Of a stretch of DNA of 34,088 nt, positions 22,838 through 31,557 are shown in pieces. The notes under the pieces were generated by a model, which was given only the letters and a program-made list of their open reading frames with translations, was not told the origin of the DNA and ran no database searches. The first letter of the stretch is position 1; each line of letters opens with the position of its first letter. The stretch comes from Lachnospiraceae bacterium (GTDB lineage: Bacteria > Bacillota > Clostridia > Lachnospirales > Lachnospiraceae). A program made the translations under genes and the position numbers. Location of the stretch: positions 1 to 34,088 of the forward strand of contig JAFLTC010000021.1 in the NCBI GenBank assembly GCA_022510615.1, written 5' to 3'.

Positions 22838-23819
22838 AGAAAGAAATAGCAGCGGACAGGCAGCCCAGTATGGCGGCCAGAATCAATACCGGAATAGCTT
22901 TGCGTGCGGTACTCAGATGGACATTATTCTCTTTCATAAATCTGTGACGGCTATAGGTAAATGCAACACTATGAATGCAAAAAGCTACGACAAACAGACA
23001 CATTACCGATGGCATGTTACGGACGAAGAAAAAGGAGAGAAGAATCCACTCGAATGCCAATATTGTGCCCTGGAATGGAATAGTCAGAGCATACGGAATC
23101 TCGGCTATTCCGTTGGAAACCTTCTCAGGCTCCTGAGTCTTGGCATAATCGAGGTCTTCCTGTAATGAACTGATACTGGTATACTGCTTGTCCGGGCTTT
23201 TCTCAAAGCACCTGCGGATGACGGCTTCGTACCGTCCCTGATAGGTGCATTTTCCTTTTGGAGGTTCTTTTCCCGTCAACATTTCGTGAAACAGGGAACC
23301 GAGAAAATGAATCATATGCTGGAAAGAGTTCTTTGGCTTTTTATAGGCAGGGATAAAGTCCAGAAACTTTACGGCACCGGTTGTCGTAATGAAAATATTA
23401 CTCGGTTTCAGATCGTGGTGGCTAATCGGTGGCTGAATCATCATCAGTGACTCCAAAGCACTGCAGATTTTATCCATAATGTTATAAGCCTCTGCCTCTG
23501 TGAAGGTGACGCTTCGTGTCCGGTTTTTCTGCAATAATTCTGCCAGAGTGTATCCCTCTAAATATTCCTCTACCACTAACGTGTTTTCATCATAATATCT
23601 CACACTGTATATATGGGGCCATTCACTATAGTCTAACTCGGCCAGTCTGTTGTACAGATTACTGATATTCTTTTTCCGGTACATTTTCAAAATACCATCC
23701 GGAGTTCCCCGCTCCGCCATACATTTTACCCGATAAATAATCGTGTGATCATTCTGGGAAATCGGCTCTCCCACCGGTACATACTGTTTCGTAATAAAAA
23801 GCTCTTTTTCCGATGCCAT
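22827..23819 (-). CDS. Atypical membrane-anchored Ser/Thr protein kinase
   Basis: Product of 330 residues. Residues about 15-225 are a Hanks-type kinase fold: ILKMYRK carries the likely ATP-binding Lys, VVEEYLEGYTLAELL is the hinge, SHHDLKPSNIFI the catalytic loop (HHD rather than HRD, catalytic Asp kept), and FLDFIPA stands where DFG should be (DFI). The glycine-rich loop lacks GxGxxG. The C-terminal 90 residues have three membrane segments (FEWILLSFFFV, MCLFVVAFCIH, AIPVLILAAILGCLSAAIS). PASTA repeats are absent. With these changes it may have weak activity or act as a pseudokinase. RBS AAAGGGGG precedes ATG 23819. No cognate phosphatase is nearby. Confidence 0.85.
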   Translation of the reverse strand: MASEKELFITKQYVPVGEPISQNDHTIIYRVKCMAERGTPDGILKMYRKKNISNLYNRLAELDYSEWPHIYSVRYYDENTLVVEEYLEGYTLAELLQKNRTRSVTFTEAEAYNIMDKICSALESLMMIQPPISHHDLKPSNIFITTTGAVKFLDFIPAYKKPKNSFQHMIHFLGSLFHEMLTGKEPPKGKCTYQGRYEAVIRRCFEKSPDKQYTSISSLQEDLDYAKTQEPEKVSNGIAEIPYALTIPFQGTILAFEWILLSFFFVRNMPSVMCLFVVAFCIHSVAFTYSRHRFMKENNVHLSTARKAIPVLILAAILGCLSAAISFFIQ

Positions 23820-23882
23820 AGGAATCCCCCTTTCCGGTGTTTTCTTTATTATACACCGAAGTCAGGGAGAACGCCAGACCTT

Positions 23883-23911
23883 TTGCGTTATACAGAAATT
23901 TCTGCTATACT
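23883..23911 (+). promoter_or_regulatory. Promoter with palindrome before the FliB-like gene
   Basis: TTGCGT (23883-23888) and TATACT (23906-23911) are 17 bases apart. The 12-bp perfect palindrome CAGAAATTTCTG (23893-23904) fills the spacer and could be an operator. Confidence 0.5.
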
Positions 23912-23955
23912 GGAATTTAGAATATGACGTAAAAGGTTTCGGAATGGAGGTAACC

Positions 23956-25140
23956 ATGATATTACGATATCCATCCTATTATGATAAATTCCGGTGTATA
24001 GCCGGGGACTGCGAAAGTACATGCTGTGCCGGCTGGGAAATTGATATTGATGATGAAAGCTATCGGTATTATATGAGTGTGCCGGGGGAATTTGGCAGAC
24101 GCCTGCGGGAACATATCAAGCAGTATGAGCCGGAGGATGAAGGGGCCTATGAAAGCCATGGTTTTCTACTGAAGAAGAATAAGCGCTGTCCCTTTCTGAA
24201 TGCGGAGAATTTGTGCGATATATACAGGGAACTTGGGGAAGAGGCGTTGTGCGAGGTTTGTACCAACACCCCGCGGAATTTATTGGAATACGGGGGAGAG
24301 AGGGAGCTGTCCATCAGTGCCAGCTGTCCCGAAGCTGCGCGGCTTTTATATAGAAGCAGTGAGATTACTACATTTGTAGAAAAAGAAATCGAGGATCATC
24401 TGGATTTTGAGGAAAGTGAAGAGGAGATTGCTTTTGCCGGACTGATTCGTAGGGCAAGAGATGGGGGAATTCGGATTTTACAATACCGTCAGCTCTCAGT
24501 ATATGAACGGCTTGCCGCCTTTTTGGAATACGCGAAAGAGGTTCAAATGTGTCTGAATGAAAATGAGCCGGAACGGATAGTGACTCTCTCGCCGGAGGAC
24601 TTTATCCGGGAGAGAGAGGAAAAAACATGGAAAAAGGGTCGGCTTTCCAACGGAGAAAAGCACCGATATGGGCTGTTTTTAAAGCGGATGATATCCTTTA
24701 CGTCCATGGAGAGTATCAGTGAAGAATGGGAGGAAATGCTGAAATTATTGGAAAGGCAGTTTGCCGCTCCGTCAGACGGGGCAGCCCGGTATGAAAAAGC
24801 CATTACCGGTTTGCAGGGCTATCTTGAGGATAGCGATCGGGAGTATGAGTATGAGCAGCTGCTCGTTTATTATACCTTTCTCTGCGTGTCCCGCTGTGTG
24901 GATGACTATGATTTTCTTGGGAAGGCAAAGGTGGTTGCCGTGAGTTTTCTGATGATACGGGACATGGATGCCGCTCTTTTTGTGGAAAAGGGCGAAAAGT
25001 ACGAGAAAGCAGACCGAATCAAAGTGGTGGGAATTTATGCCAGAGAGCTGGAACACTCGGAAGAAAATATGGAATATCTGGCAGAAGAATTTTTGTTTGG
25101 AGAGGGGTACCGCACAGAGGATATCATAGACAGTATCTGA
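23956..25140 (+). CDS. FliB-type lysine N-methylase
   Basis: Product of 394 residues matching the FliB family, which methylates lysines of flagellin. The Cys-rich core is clear: CIAGDCESTCCAGWEIDID (residues about 14-32), KRCPFLNAENLCDIYRELGEEALCEVCTNTPRN (about 70-105) and SASCPEAARLL, giving a probable iron-sulfur or metal centre. The remainder is helical and variable. ATG 23956 is chosen because GGAGG is 5 bases upstream; an ATG at 23944 lies within that region. No flagellar gene is in the window, so the target may be elsewhere on the chromosome or a different surface protein. Confidence 0.88.
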   Translation: MILRYPSYYDKFRCIAGDCESTCCAGWEIDIDDESYRYYMSVPGEFGRRLREHIKQYEPEDEGAYESHGFLLKKNKRCPFLNAENLCDIYRELGEEALCEVCTNTPRNLLEYGGERELSISASCPEAARLLYRSSEITTFVEKEIEDHLDFEESEEEIAFAGLIRRARDGGIRILQYRQLSVYERLAAFLEYAKEVQMCLNENEPERIVTLSPEDFIREREEKTWKKGRLSNGEKHRYGLFLKRMISFTSMESISEEWEEMLKLLERQFAAPSDGAARYEKAITGLQGYLEDSDREYEYEQLLVYYTFLCVSRCVDDYDFLGKAKVVAVSFLMIRDMDAALFVEKGEKYEKADRIKVVGIYARELEHSEENMEYLAEEFLFGEGYRTEDIIDSI

Positions 25141-25177
25141 GTTATTATAGAACCTGTCAGAGAGTGGGGAGAACTCC

Positions 25178-25206
25178 TTGACATTTGTGTCAAAAAAGTG
25201 TAAAAT
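25178..25206 (+). promoter_or_regulatory. Promoter of rny
   Basis: Perfect TTGACA (25178-25183) and TAAAAT (25201-25206) with a 17-base spacer, about 50 bases before GTG 25257. Confidence 0.8.
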
Positions 25207-25256
25207 ACTATATGTTGTACGTGTGTGCAACGAAAAGAATAAAGGAGGTGCTCCTG

Positions 25257-26822
25257 GTGCCAGGGTTGATGTTTACAATCGTGGCTGTTATAGTCGTAAT
25301 TGTTTTGTTGGCGATTACTGCTTTGGTTACATGGAAAAGCGCCATTTCCTATCACATCAAGGTAGGCGAGGCGAAAGTGGGAACCGCAGAGGAAAAAGCA
25401 AGAGAAATTATTGACGACGCATTAAAAACAGCTGAGACGAAAAAACGGGAAGCTCTGCTCGAGGCAAAAGAGGAAAATCTGAAAGCCAAGAATGACCTCG
25501 ACAAGGAAGTCAAAGAGCGGAGAGCGGAAATCCAGCGCTATGAGAAACGTGTGCTGGGCAAAGAAGAGACTTTGGACAAAAAACTGGATGCACTCGAAAA
25601 ACGGGAATCTAAGCTGAATGCAAGAGAAGCTGGTTTTGAAAAGGAAAAAGAAAGAGTAGAAGAACTTCGACAGAGCCATCTCAGAGAGCTTGAGAAGATT
25701 TCCGGTCTTACCACTGAACAGGCAAAAGAGTACTTGTTAAAGACTGTAGAAGAAGATGTAAAGCATGAAACGGCAGTTTTAGTAAAAGAATTGGAACGTC
25801 AGGCAAAGGATGATGCAGATAAAAAGGCAAAGGATTTTGTTGTCACTGCAATACAGAAATGTGCGGCAGACCATGTGTCGGAAACGACGATTTCTGTTGT
25901 GCCATTGCCAAATGATGAAATGAAAGGAAGAATTATCGGACGAGAGGGACGAAATATTCGTACTCTTGAAAATCTTACCGGTATTGACTTGATTATTGAT
26001 GACACACCGGAAGCCGTTATTTTATCCGGATTTGACCCAATTCGTAGGGAAATTGCCCGTATTTCTTTGGAAAAGCTGATTGTGGACGGCAGGATTCATC
26101 CCGCCCGCATCGAAGAAATGGTTGAAAAAGCGAAAAAAGAAGTAGAGACAATGATTCGTGAGGAAGGTGAAGCGGCCGCGCTGGAAGTTGGCGTGCACGG
26201 AATACATCCGGAATTGATTCGCCTTTTAGGTAAAATGAAATTTAGAACCAGTTATGGTCAGAACGCCTTGAAGCATTCTATCGAGGTGGCCCATTTATCC
26301 GGTCTTTTGGCCGGTGAAGTGGGTGTGGATGTCCGCATGGCAAAGCGTGCCGGACTTCTGCATGATATCGGTAAATCGGTTGACCACGATATGGAAGGTT
26401 CCCATATCCAGCTGGGTGCTGATTTGTGCCGGAAATTTAAAGAATCTGCACTGGTTATTAATGCAGTAGAGGCACATCACGGCGATGTGGAGCCGGAGAG
26501 TCTGATTGCTTGTCTTGTGCAGGCGGCAGATGCCATATCCGCAGCACGTCCGGGTGCCCGCAGAGAAACATTGGAGACCTACACGAACAGATTGAAACAA
26601 CTGGAGGATATCTCCAACGGCTTTAAGGGAGTTGATAAGTCTTTTGCTATTCAGGCAGGTAGAGAAGTTCGAGTGATGGTAGTACCGGATCAGATTAATG
26701 ATGATGAAATGGTACTGCTTGCCCGTGATTTGTCAAAACAAATTGAGGCAGAATTGCAGTATCCGGGTCAGATTAAGGTAAATGTGATTCGGGAATCCAG
26801 AGTTGTAGATTACGCAAAGTAA
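25257..26822 (+). CDS. rny: Ribonuclease Y
   Basis: Membrane-anchored endoribonuclease that starts mRNA decay in Firmicutes. The 521-residue product has the standard order: one N-terminal membrane helix (about residues 5-25), a long charged coiled coil (about 45-190, [16 protein letters not shown]), a KH RNA-binding domain with GRIIGREG at 224-231, and an HD nuclease domain with [12 protein letters not shown] (H369, D370). It ends [16 protein letters not shown], the normal family terminus. I chose GTG 25257 because AAGGAGG (25242-25248) lies 8 bases upstream; the frame is open further up, but that would cover the site and the promoter. It is followed by a strong terminator. Confidence 0.96.
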   Translation: MPGLMFTIVAVIVVIVLLAITALVTWKSAISYHIKVGEAKVGTAEEKAREIIDDALKTAETKKREALLEAKEENLKAKNDLDKEVKERRAEIQRYEKRVLGKEETLDKKLDALEKRESKLNAREAGFEKEKERVEELRQSHLRELEKISGLTTEQAKEYLLKTVEEDVKHETAVLVKELERQAKDDADKKAKDFVVTAIQKCAADHVSETTISVVPLPNDEMKGRIIGREGRNIRTLENLTGIDLIIDDTPEAVILSGFDPIRREIARISLEKLIVDGRIHPARIEEMVEKAKKEVETMIREEGEAAALEVGVHGIHPELIRLLGKMKFRTSYGQNALKHSIEVAHLSGLLAGEVGVDVRMAKRAGLLHDIGKSVDHDMEGSHIQLGADLCRKFKESALVINAVEAHHGDVEPESLIACLVQAADAISAARPGARRETLETYTNRLKQLEDISNGFKGVDKSFAIQAGREVRVMVVPDQINDDEMVLLARDLSKQIEAELQYPGQIKVNVIRESRVVDYAK

Positions 26823-26830
26823 AAAATGGT

Positions 26831-26878
26831 AAAACCGCTGTATTGTAACAACGCTTGTTGTTTTAATGCAGCGGTTTT
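26831..26878 (+). terminator. Intrinsic terminator of rny
   Basis: AAAACCGCTGTATT pairs with AATGCAGCGGTTTT (one G-U), an inner AACAA/TTGTT stem caps it, and the right arm ends in TTTTT. Confidence 0.85.
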
Positions 26879-26917
26879 TGGTTTGAAATCTTATGATGGG
26901 AGATAATCTGTATCGAT

Positions 26918-27586
26918 ATGACAAAAATTTTTTTGATAGAAGATGACAAAAGCATTGTAGAAAATTTGAGAGAGTTTTTAAGCGGTGAAGGTTTTTTTGT
27001 AGAAGCCGTATCCGGACAGAAGGAAGCACTGAAGCGTCTGGAATCAGAGACCTTTGATATTGTTCTTCTGGACATTTCACTGGCAGACGGCAACGGTTTT
27101 GCTGTCTGCGCCTATGTCAAACAAAATACGGATACGCCGGTTATCTTTCTGACGGCGTCGGGGGATGAGTACAGCGTGGTGTCCGGTCTGGATATGGGAG
27201 CGGATGACTATATCAGCAAGCCTTTTCGACCGAGGGAGCTGGTAAGCCGCATTAACAGTGTGCTGCGCCGGGCAGGAAAAGCCCAGACGGTTTTAGAGGC
27301 GGGGGGTATTACGGTGGATACCGCAAAGGCTGTTGTCAAAAAGAATGGCGAGGAAATTTTTTTGTCAGCACTGGAGTACCGGATTTTGTTAATCCTCTTT
27401 AATAATAAAGGAATGGTGCTGACCAGAGAACGGCTGCTGGAAGAAATCTGGGATGCGGCGGGGGAGTTTGTCAATGATAATACGCTGACAGTTTATATTA
27501 AAAGACTGAGGGAGAAAATAGAGAAAGACCCGGCAAACCCGGAAATTGTAATGACGATACGTGGGATGGGGTACCGGGTATCCTGA
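26918..27586 (+). CDS. OmpR-family response regulator
   Basis: Product of 222 residues: an N-terminal receiver domain (IFLIEDDKS acid pocket, D52 in LLDISLADG as phosphorylation site, T in FLTAS, K in SKPFRP) and a C-terminal winged helix (from about 125: LSALEYRILLILFNNKGMVLTRERLLEEIWD, then LTVYIKRLREKIE and IRGMGYRVS). It is the partner of the histidine kinase 38 bases downstream. The pair resembles BceRS-type regulators of antibiotic-peptide response, but no ABC transporter is next to it. Confidence 0.93.
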   Translation: MTKIFLIEDDKSIVENLREFLSGEGFFVEAVSGQKEALKRLESETFDIVLLDISLADGNGFAVCAYVKQNTDTPVIFLTASGDEYSVVSGLDMGADDYISKPFRPRELVSRINSVLRRAGKAQTVLEAGGITVDTAKAVVKKNGEEIFLSALEYRILLILFNNKGMVLTRERLLEEIWDAAGEFVNDNTLTVYIKRLREKIEKDPANPEIVMTIRGMGYRVS

Positions 27587-27624
27587 TGCTTCAGCATTGC
27601 TAAGGCTTCAGAATGGAGGGTAAT

Positions 27625-28635
27625 ATGAAATATGGAAGAAATCCGGAAAACCGGTTAGAAAGTGCTTTATATGTATTCCTTTGGGTGGCAGGAATTGCGG
27701 TATCGGGGAAAATATGGGGAGCGCCTGCCGCTGCTCTGGCAGCGTCATGGGGCTTTTTCTTTATCTTGCTGCACTTTATTTTTATCTGGCGCCACTACCG
27801 AAGAATTTCAAAGCTGACGGAGGAGGTCAGTCGTTTTCTGCATGGCTATGAGGAAATCGAAATCAGCGTGCAGAAGGAGGGAGAGCTGTCCATTCTGGAA
27901 AATGAAATACAGAAACTGATTTTGCGGCTGAAAAACCAGGCGGCGTTATTAAAAGAGGATAAGCGGTATCTGGCGGATTCACTGGCAGATATTTCTCATC
28001 AGATACGGACACCGCTGACCGCCGTAAATCTGGTTGTATCGAGATTGTCCGCCCCGGAGCTTTCCGAGGCATCGAAAAAGGCATTATTAATGGAACTGGA
28101 GGGCCTTCTGCGCCATATGGAATGGCTGATTCAGTCGCTGTTAAAAATATCCAGACTGGATGCCGGAACGGTGACTTTTGCGAAAAAAGAGGTAAAGGTG
28201 CGGGAGCTGGTTTCCGAGGTGGCAGCCGAGCTGGAAATTTCCATGGAGCTGCGGAATCAGAAGCTGGAAATTCTCGCGGGGGAAGAGGTAAGCTATACCG
28301 GGGACTTTTCATGGATGAAGGAGGCTGTTTCCAATATTGTAAAAAACTGCACCGAGCATACGCCATCCGGCGGAACAATATGGATCGAGGCGGAGGAAAA
28401 TGCACTGTATACGGAAATTGTAATAAGGGATAACGGACCGGGAATTGCCAGAGAGGATTTACCGTATTTGTTTCAACGGTTTTACAAAGGAAAAAATTCC
28501 TCCGAGAAAAGTGTCGGGATTGGTCTGGCACTGGCGCGGATGATTGTGACAGGTCAGAAAGGAAGCCTGATAGCGGAAAATGATAAAGCGGGCGGGGCAA
28601 GGTTTGTGCTCCGGTTTTATAAGTCGGTGGTGTAA
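27625..28635 (+). CDS. Sensor histidine kinase, intramembrane-sensing type
   Basis: Product of 336 residues. Two membrane segments near residues 12-30 and 36-58 are separated by only a short loop, so there is almost no extracellular sensor, as in BceS-like kinases. Then come a linker (RHYRRISKLTEEV), the dimerisation domain with SHQIRTP (H125 as phosphoacceptor), N box NIVKNCTEHTP, G1 DNGPGIA, F box LFQRFYKG and G2 GIGLALARMI. ATG 27625 is preceded by GGAGGGTA; an earlier ATG at 27613 overlaps this site. It is co-directional with the response regulator. The signal is unknown. Confidence 0.92.
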   Translation: MKYGRNPENRLESALYVFLWVAGIAVSGKIWGAPAAALAASWGFFFILLHFIFIWRHYRRISKLTEEVSRFLHGYEEIEISVQKEGELSILENEIQKLILRLKNQAALLKEDKRYLADSLADISHQIRTPLTAVNLVVSRLSAPELSEASKKALLMELEGLLRHMEWLIQSLLKISRLDAGTVTFAKKEVKVRELVSEVAAELEISMELRNQKLEILAGEEVSYTGDFSWMKEAVSNIVKNCTEHTPSGGTIWIEAEENALYTEIVIRDNGPGIAREDLPYLFQRFYKGKNSSEKSVGIGLALARMIVTGQKGSLIAENDKAGGARFVLRFYKSVV

Positions 28636-28719
28636 TACAGTTCCTTTTGAGAGATGATATTTTGGGAAAAGTGTAGATTAAGAGATTGCCAAAATGAATC
28701 AATAACAACACAATAAGTC

Positions 28720-28748
28720 TTGACAAATGGAGTTATAATTTTTAGAAT
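28720..28748 (+). promoter_or_regulatory. Promoter of the Big_2 protein gene
   Basis: Perfect TTGACA (28720-28725) and TAGAAT (28743-28748) with a 17-base spacer. A perfect TATAAT also occurs at 28735-28740 but at the wrong distance. Confidence 0.75.
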
Positions 28749-28784
28749 AAAATCATGAAAAATGAGAGGAGCGATTCGTACAAA

Positions 28785-29669
28785 ATGAAAACATTGAAAA
28801 AGCGTTTAGCAATTTTATTAATGATTAGCATGGTGGTTTCTGTCCTGTCGACAAATGTACAGGTTGAGGGCAAGTCAAAAATCAAACTCAGCAAGAAAAA
28901 GCTGACATTGTATGTAGGCAGGACTAAGACATTGAAGCTGAAGGGGACGAAAAAGACCCCTAAGTGGTCTTCTTCCAAAAAGAGCGTTGCCACTGTGTCA
29001 AAAAAAGGAAAGATAAAGGCAAAGAAAAAAGGAACCACTGTCATCACGGCAAAACTGAAGAAGAAAAACTATAAATGTAAGGTAACTGTAAAAAAACATA
29101 CTGCGCCTAAGCCACAGACTTCGCCGGAGCCATCACAAACGAAAAAGCCGACAACACCACCGACCCAAAAAGCAACGGTAGCAGACAATTATAAAAAGTT
29201 GGCGGACTATATCGTAAAGAATGGAACATATGATTCGGAAAACGAGGAATATTATATTGCTGACTTAGCAACGGGAACCGATAAATCTCTCTTTGCAGAA
29301 ATTCAATATAACTTAGATGGCACCTTTGATTTTACAGTCATGTATTCGACCGATGCTGCTGATGACCTTGTCATGTTAACCATTACGCCTCCGGAGTTTA
29401 CGAAAGGGGCAGTAGCCAATATTTTTGTGTATTCAGAAGATGATCTTCTTTATGCAAACGGTGAAGTGACGTTGTCCTCTTTGACCAAGACAAATCAAAG
29501 CATTACATATACTTCCACGAATGTTGAAGATGAAGAAACAAAAGACAAATTGTGTGAATTGGGAGAGATTGTGCTTGGCCTCGGATTACAAGGCTGGAGT
29601 GCTATACTGAAGGGAACCAATTTAGGTTTGAGCCTTAAGGACTTAGGCTTTACATCGTATGAGGGATAA
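28785..29669 (+). CDS. Secreted protein with a bacterial Ig-like (Big_2) domain
   Basis: Product of 294 residues. Signal peptide MKTLKKRLAILLMISMVVSV with cleavage near NVQVEG. A Big_2 domain follows at about 25-90 (IKLSKKKLTLYVGRTKTLKL, KWSSSKKSVATVSKKGKIKAKKKGTTVITAK), very rich in Lys. A Pro/Thr linker at about 92-120 leads to a C-terminal domain of about 170 residues that I do not recognise (DNYKKLADYIVKNGTYDSE, FDFTVMYSTDAADD). ATG 28785 gives a classical signal peptide; its site (AGGAG) is 13 bases away, which is long, and ATG 28755 has none. It has its own promoter and terminator. The Big_2 type is common in surface proteins of Lachnospiraceae. Confidence 0.8.
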   Translation: MKTLKKRLAILLMISMVVSVLSTNVQVEGKSKIKLSKKKLTLYVGRTKTLKLKGTKKTPKWSSSKKSVATVSKKGKIKAKKKGTTVITAKLKKKNYKCKVTVKKHTAPKPQTSPEPSQTKKPTTPPTQKATVADNYKKLADYIVKNGTYDSENEEYYIADLATGTDKSLFAEIQYNLDGTFDFTVMYSTDAADDLVMLTITPPEFTKGAVANIFVYSEDDLLYANGEVTLSSLTKTNQSITYTSTNVEDEETKDKLCELGEIVLGLGLQGWSAILKGTNLGLSLKDLGFTSYEG

Positions 29670-29672
29670 ATT

Positions 29673-29706
29673 AAAACAGCAGCAGGATTACTCCTGCTGC
29701 TGTTTT
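29673..29706. terminator. Bidirectional terminator between convergent genes
   Basis: Perfect 14-bp stem AAAACAGCAGCAGG / CCTGCTGCTGTTTT with a 6-base loop; T-runs on both strands serve the Big_2 gene and the GGDEF-EAL gene. Confidence 0.92.
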
Positions 29707-29715
29707 CTTCAAATA

Positions 29716-31365
29716 TTATAATTTTTTGCCCTCATCCAGCAGTTTTTCAAAATCAGTCCTGCATATGGGACGGGAATAATGATATCCCTGGAGCATTGTG
29801 GCATCCATCGTCCTCACGATATCATCCACTTTGTCGTTCTCCACACCTTCTATAATGGAATCGTACCCCAGATGACGGCACATCTTCAGCAGATTCTCAA
29901 TGATGATATAATCAATGTCATGGCCAGGTTCTGCAAGTTCCCGGACAAAGGAATGTTCTATTTTTATGTAATCGATATGGAGACGTTTCAGCATCTCCAA
30001 GGAGGCATAGGCGGTACCAAAATCATCCAGTGCTATCTTAAATCCGCGTTTTCGCAATCTATCGAATACAACGGCAAGTTCTTCCGGATTATCGACCCGA
30101 CAACTCTCCGTAAGTTCAATCACTATGTAGGTAGGATCCACTCCGCATTTTTCCGCACAGGCAACCAGCCTGTCTTCAAAGGTGTCATCCAGAAACTGCT
30201 GGTAAGACACGTTAAAGCTTACCCGTAGTTCTCCATATGTGTCACGCCATGCCACCTGCTGCTTCATCGCCTGTTCCATGACCCAGAAACCTACTTCCTG
30301 AATGCCGCCGTAATCCTCTAAAACTCTAATGAACTCCATTGGGTAGGAATCTTTGATTTTCTCTCCCTTCCAACGGAGCAAACATTCACAGCCTACAATG
30401 GAATGAGAGGCGGGATCGACAAAAGGTTGGAAAAACAATTCGAATCCCTTGAAATTATTTTTCATACATTGCTTTAAATCGTCTCTCAGAGCCAGTCCTC
30501 TTTCATGTTTTCTGGCAATTTCTTCCGAGAAAAATACCAGTGTTCCCCGCTGATTATTTTTGGCATAATCCAGTGAATGCTCCAGATTGTTGATAAGGAT
30601 TTCTCTGGAATCTGCATCCTGAGGGAAAAGCACTCCGCCAGCCGATGCGGAAATATTAATTTTTCTCTCATCTTCTAACTCTATGATGTCCGTTTCCTGA
30701 CGCAGCTTCTTATAAAAATCTATCACATTTTGCCGTTCCGCGCCAAAGGCGATAACCAGAAATTCATCTCCACTAAACCGGAGTACTTTCCATTCCGGTT
30801 TACACAGATGTTTAATTTTTCTGGAAAACTCAATGAGAATCTCATCCCCTGTGTTGTATCCGTAATTGCCCACAATTTTTCGGAATCCATCCACGCCAAT
30901 CAACAGGGCAGCTCCCGGTTGGGCGGTAAAATCAAAATGGTGCATTTCATGAGTCGTTAAAAGGCCTGTGAGGGAATCGTATTTGCTCTGTCCGTCTATT
31001 CTTGTCATAAGCCCTGCGAAAATCATAGGATTTCCCTCGGCGTCCCTGATCACACTCCCCTTACATTCGATCCATACATACTCGCCCATGAAGTTTTTTG
31101 CCCGGTACTGGCAGTCATGGTTGCGCTTTGTGCCAGCGAACACTGCCTCAACATCTGCCAGATAAACATCCAAGTCGTCGGGATGGATATGCTGCGCCCA
31201 GACATTGCCGGCCTCTTTGATATATTCTCCCTCCAGGCCAAAGTACTTGACAGAAGCCTTTGACCAACGGGAAACATCGGTTGCCATATCACAGACATAG
31301 ATATATACGTTATCGGACGCCGATGCAAATGCTTCAAATAATTCATTATTAAAAATATCACTCAT
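29716..31365 (-). CDS. PAS-GGDEF-EAL cyclic di-GMP protein
   Basis: Soluble protein of 549 residues. Residues about 15-125 are a PAS domain (YFGLEGEYIKEAG, HPDDLDVYLADVE, YRAKNFMGEYVWIECKG). Residues about 130-280 are a GGDEF domain whose signature reads RFSGDEF, SGDEF instead of GGDEF. Residues about 300-545 are an EAL domain with all expected catalytic residues: ECLLRW, FNVSYQQF, ELTES, LDDFGT, YIKIE, EGVEN and QGYHYSRP. Phosphodiesterase activity (c-di-GMP to pGpG) is therefore likely, while the GGDEF part may be regulatory or a weak cyclase. It is the only c-di-GMP gene seen here. A perfect promoter lies upstream. Confidence 0.94.
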   Translation of the reverse strand: MSDIFNNELFEAFASASDNVYIYVCDMATDVSRWSKASVKYFGLEGEYIKEAGNVWAQHIHPDDLDVYLADVEAVFAGTKRNHDCQYRAKNFMGEYVWIECKGSVIRDAEGNPMIFAGLMTRIDGQSKYDSLTGLLTTHEMHHFDFTAQPGAALLIGVDGFRKIVGNYGYNTGDEILIEFSRKIKHLCKPEWKVLRFSGDEFLVIAFGAERQNVIDFYKKLRQETDIIELEDERKINISASAGGVLFPQDADSREILINNLEHSLDYAKNNQRGTLVFFSEEIARKHERGLALRDDLKQCMKNNFKGFELFFQPFVDPASHSIVGCECLLRWKGEKIKDSYPMEFIRVLEDYGGIQEVGFWVMEQAMKQQVAWRDTYGELRVSFNVSYQQFLDDTFEDRLVACAEKCGVDPTYIVIELTESCRVDNPEELAVVFDRLRKRGFKIALDDFGTAYASLEMLKRLHIDYIKIEHSFVRELAEPGHDIDYIIIENLLKMCRHLGYDSIIEGVENDKVDDIVRTMDATMLQGYHYSRPICRTDFEKLLDEGKKL

Positions 31366-31410
31366 ATTGCCACCATACCTTTCCTGCCCGAAAGTTATCG
31401 TATTGTGTAT

Positions 31411-31439
31411 AGTATAAGGGATTTATGTCGTTTTGTCAA
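31411..31439 (-). promoter_or_regulatory. Promoter of the GGDEF-EAL gene
   Basis: On the minus strand TTGACA (31439-31434) and TATACT (31416-31411) with a 17-base spacer, about 45 bases before ATG 31365. Confidence 0.8.
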
Positions 31440-31493
31440 AATATGATTGCTGCTTGTGGAATAATGGTTGAAACACTAGGCAGTAAAAAACTA

Positions 31494-31522
31494 TTGACAA
31501 ATTAAATTGAGTACAATATAAT
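31494..31522 (+). promoter_or_regulatory. Consensus promoter of the MarR/radical SAM operon
   Basis: Perfect TTGACA (31494-31499) and perfect TATAAT (31517-31522) with the ideal 17-base spacer, so a strong promoter that probably needs a repressor. Confidence 0.85.
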
Positions 31523-31540
31523 TTAGTTAAATCAAATTAT
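31518..31540. promoter_or_regulatory. Likely MarR-type operator
   Basis: Inverted repeat ATAATTT (31518-31524) and AAATTAT (31534-31540), with an inner ATTTA-GT-TAAAT palindrome at 31521-31532. It overlaps the -10 and the likely start point, where autorepression by the MarR protein encoded next would act. Confidence 0.6.
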
Positions 31541-31557
31541 GGTTTTTGGAGGATAAT

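Noticed and set aside
27863-28726. Long minus-strand ORF (287 codons) across the histidine kinase
   Set aside because: Pro/Ser-rich shadow of a clear histidine kinase gene with all its motifs.
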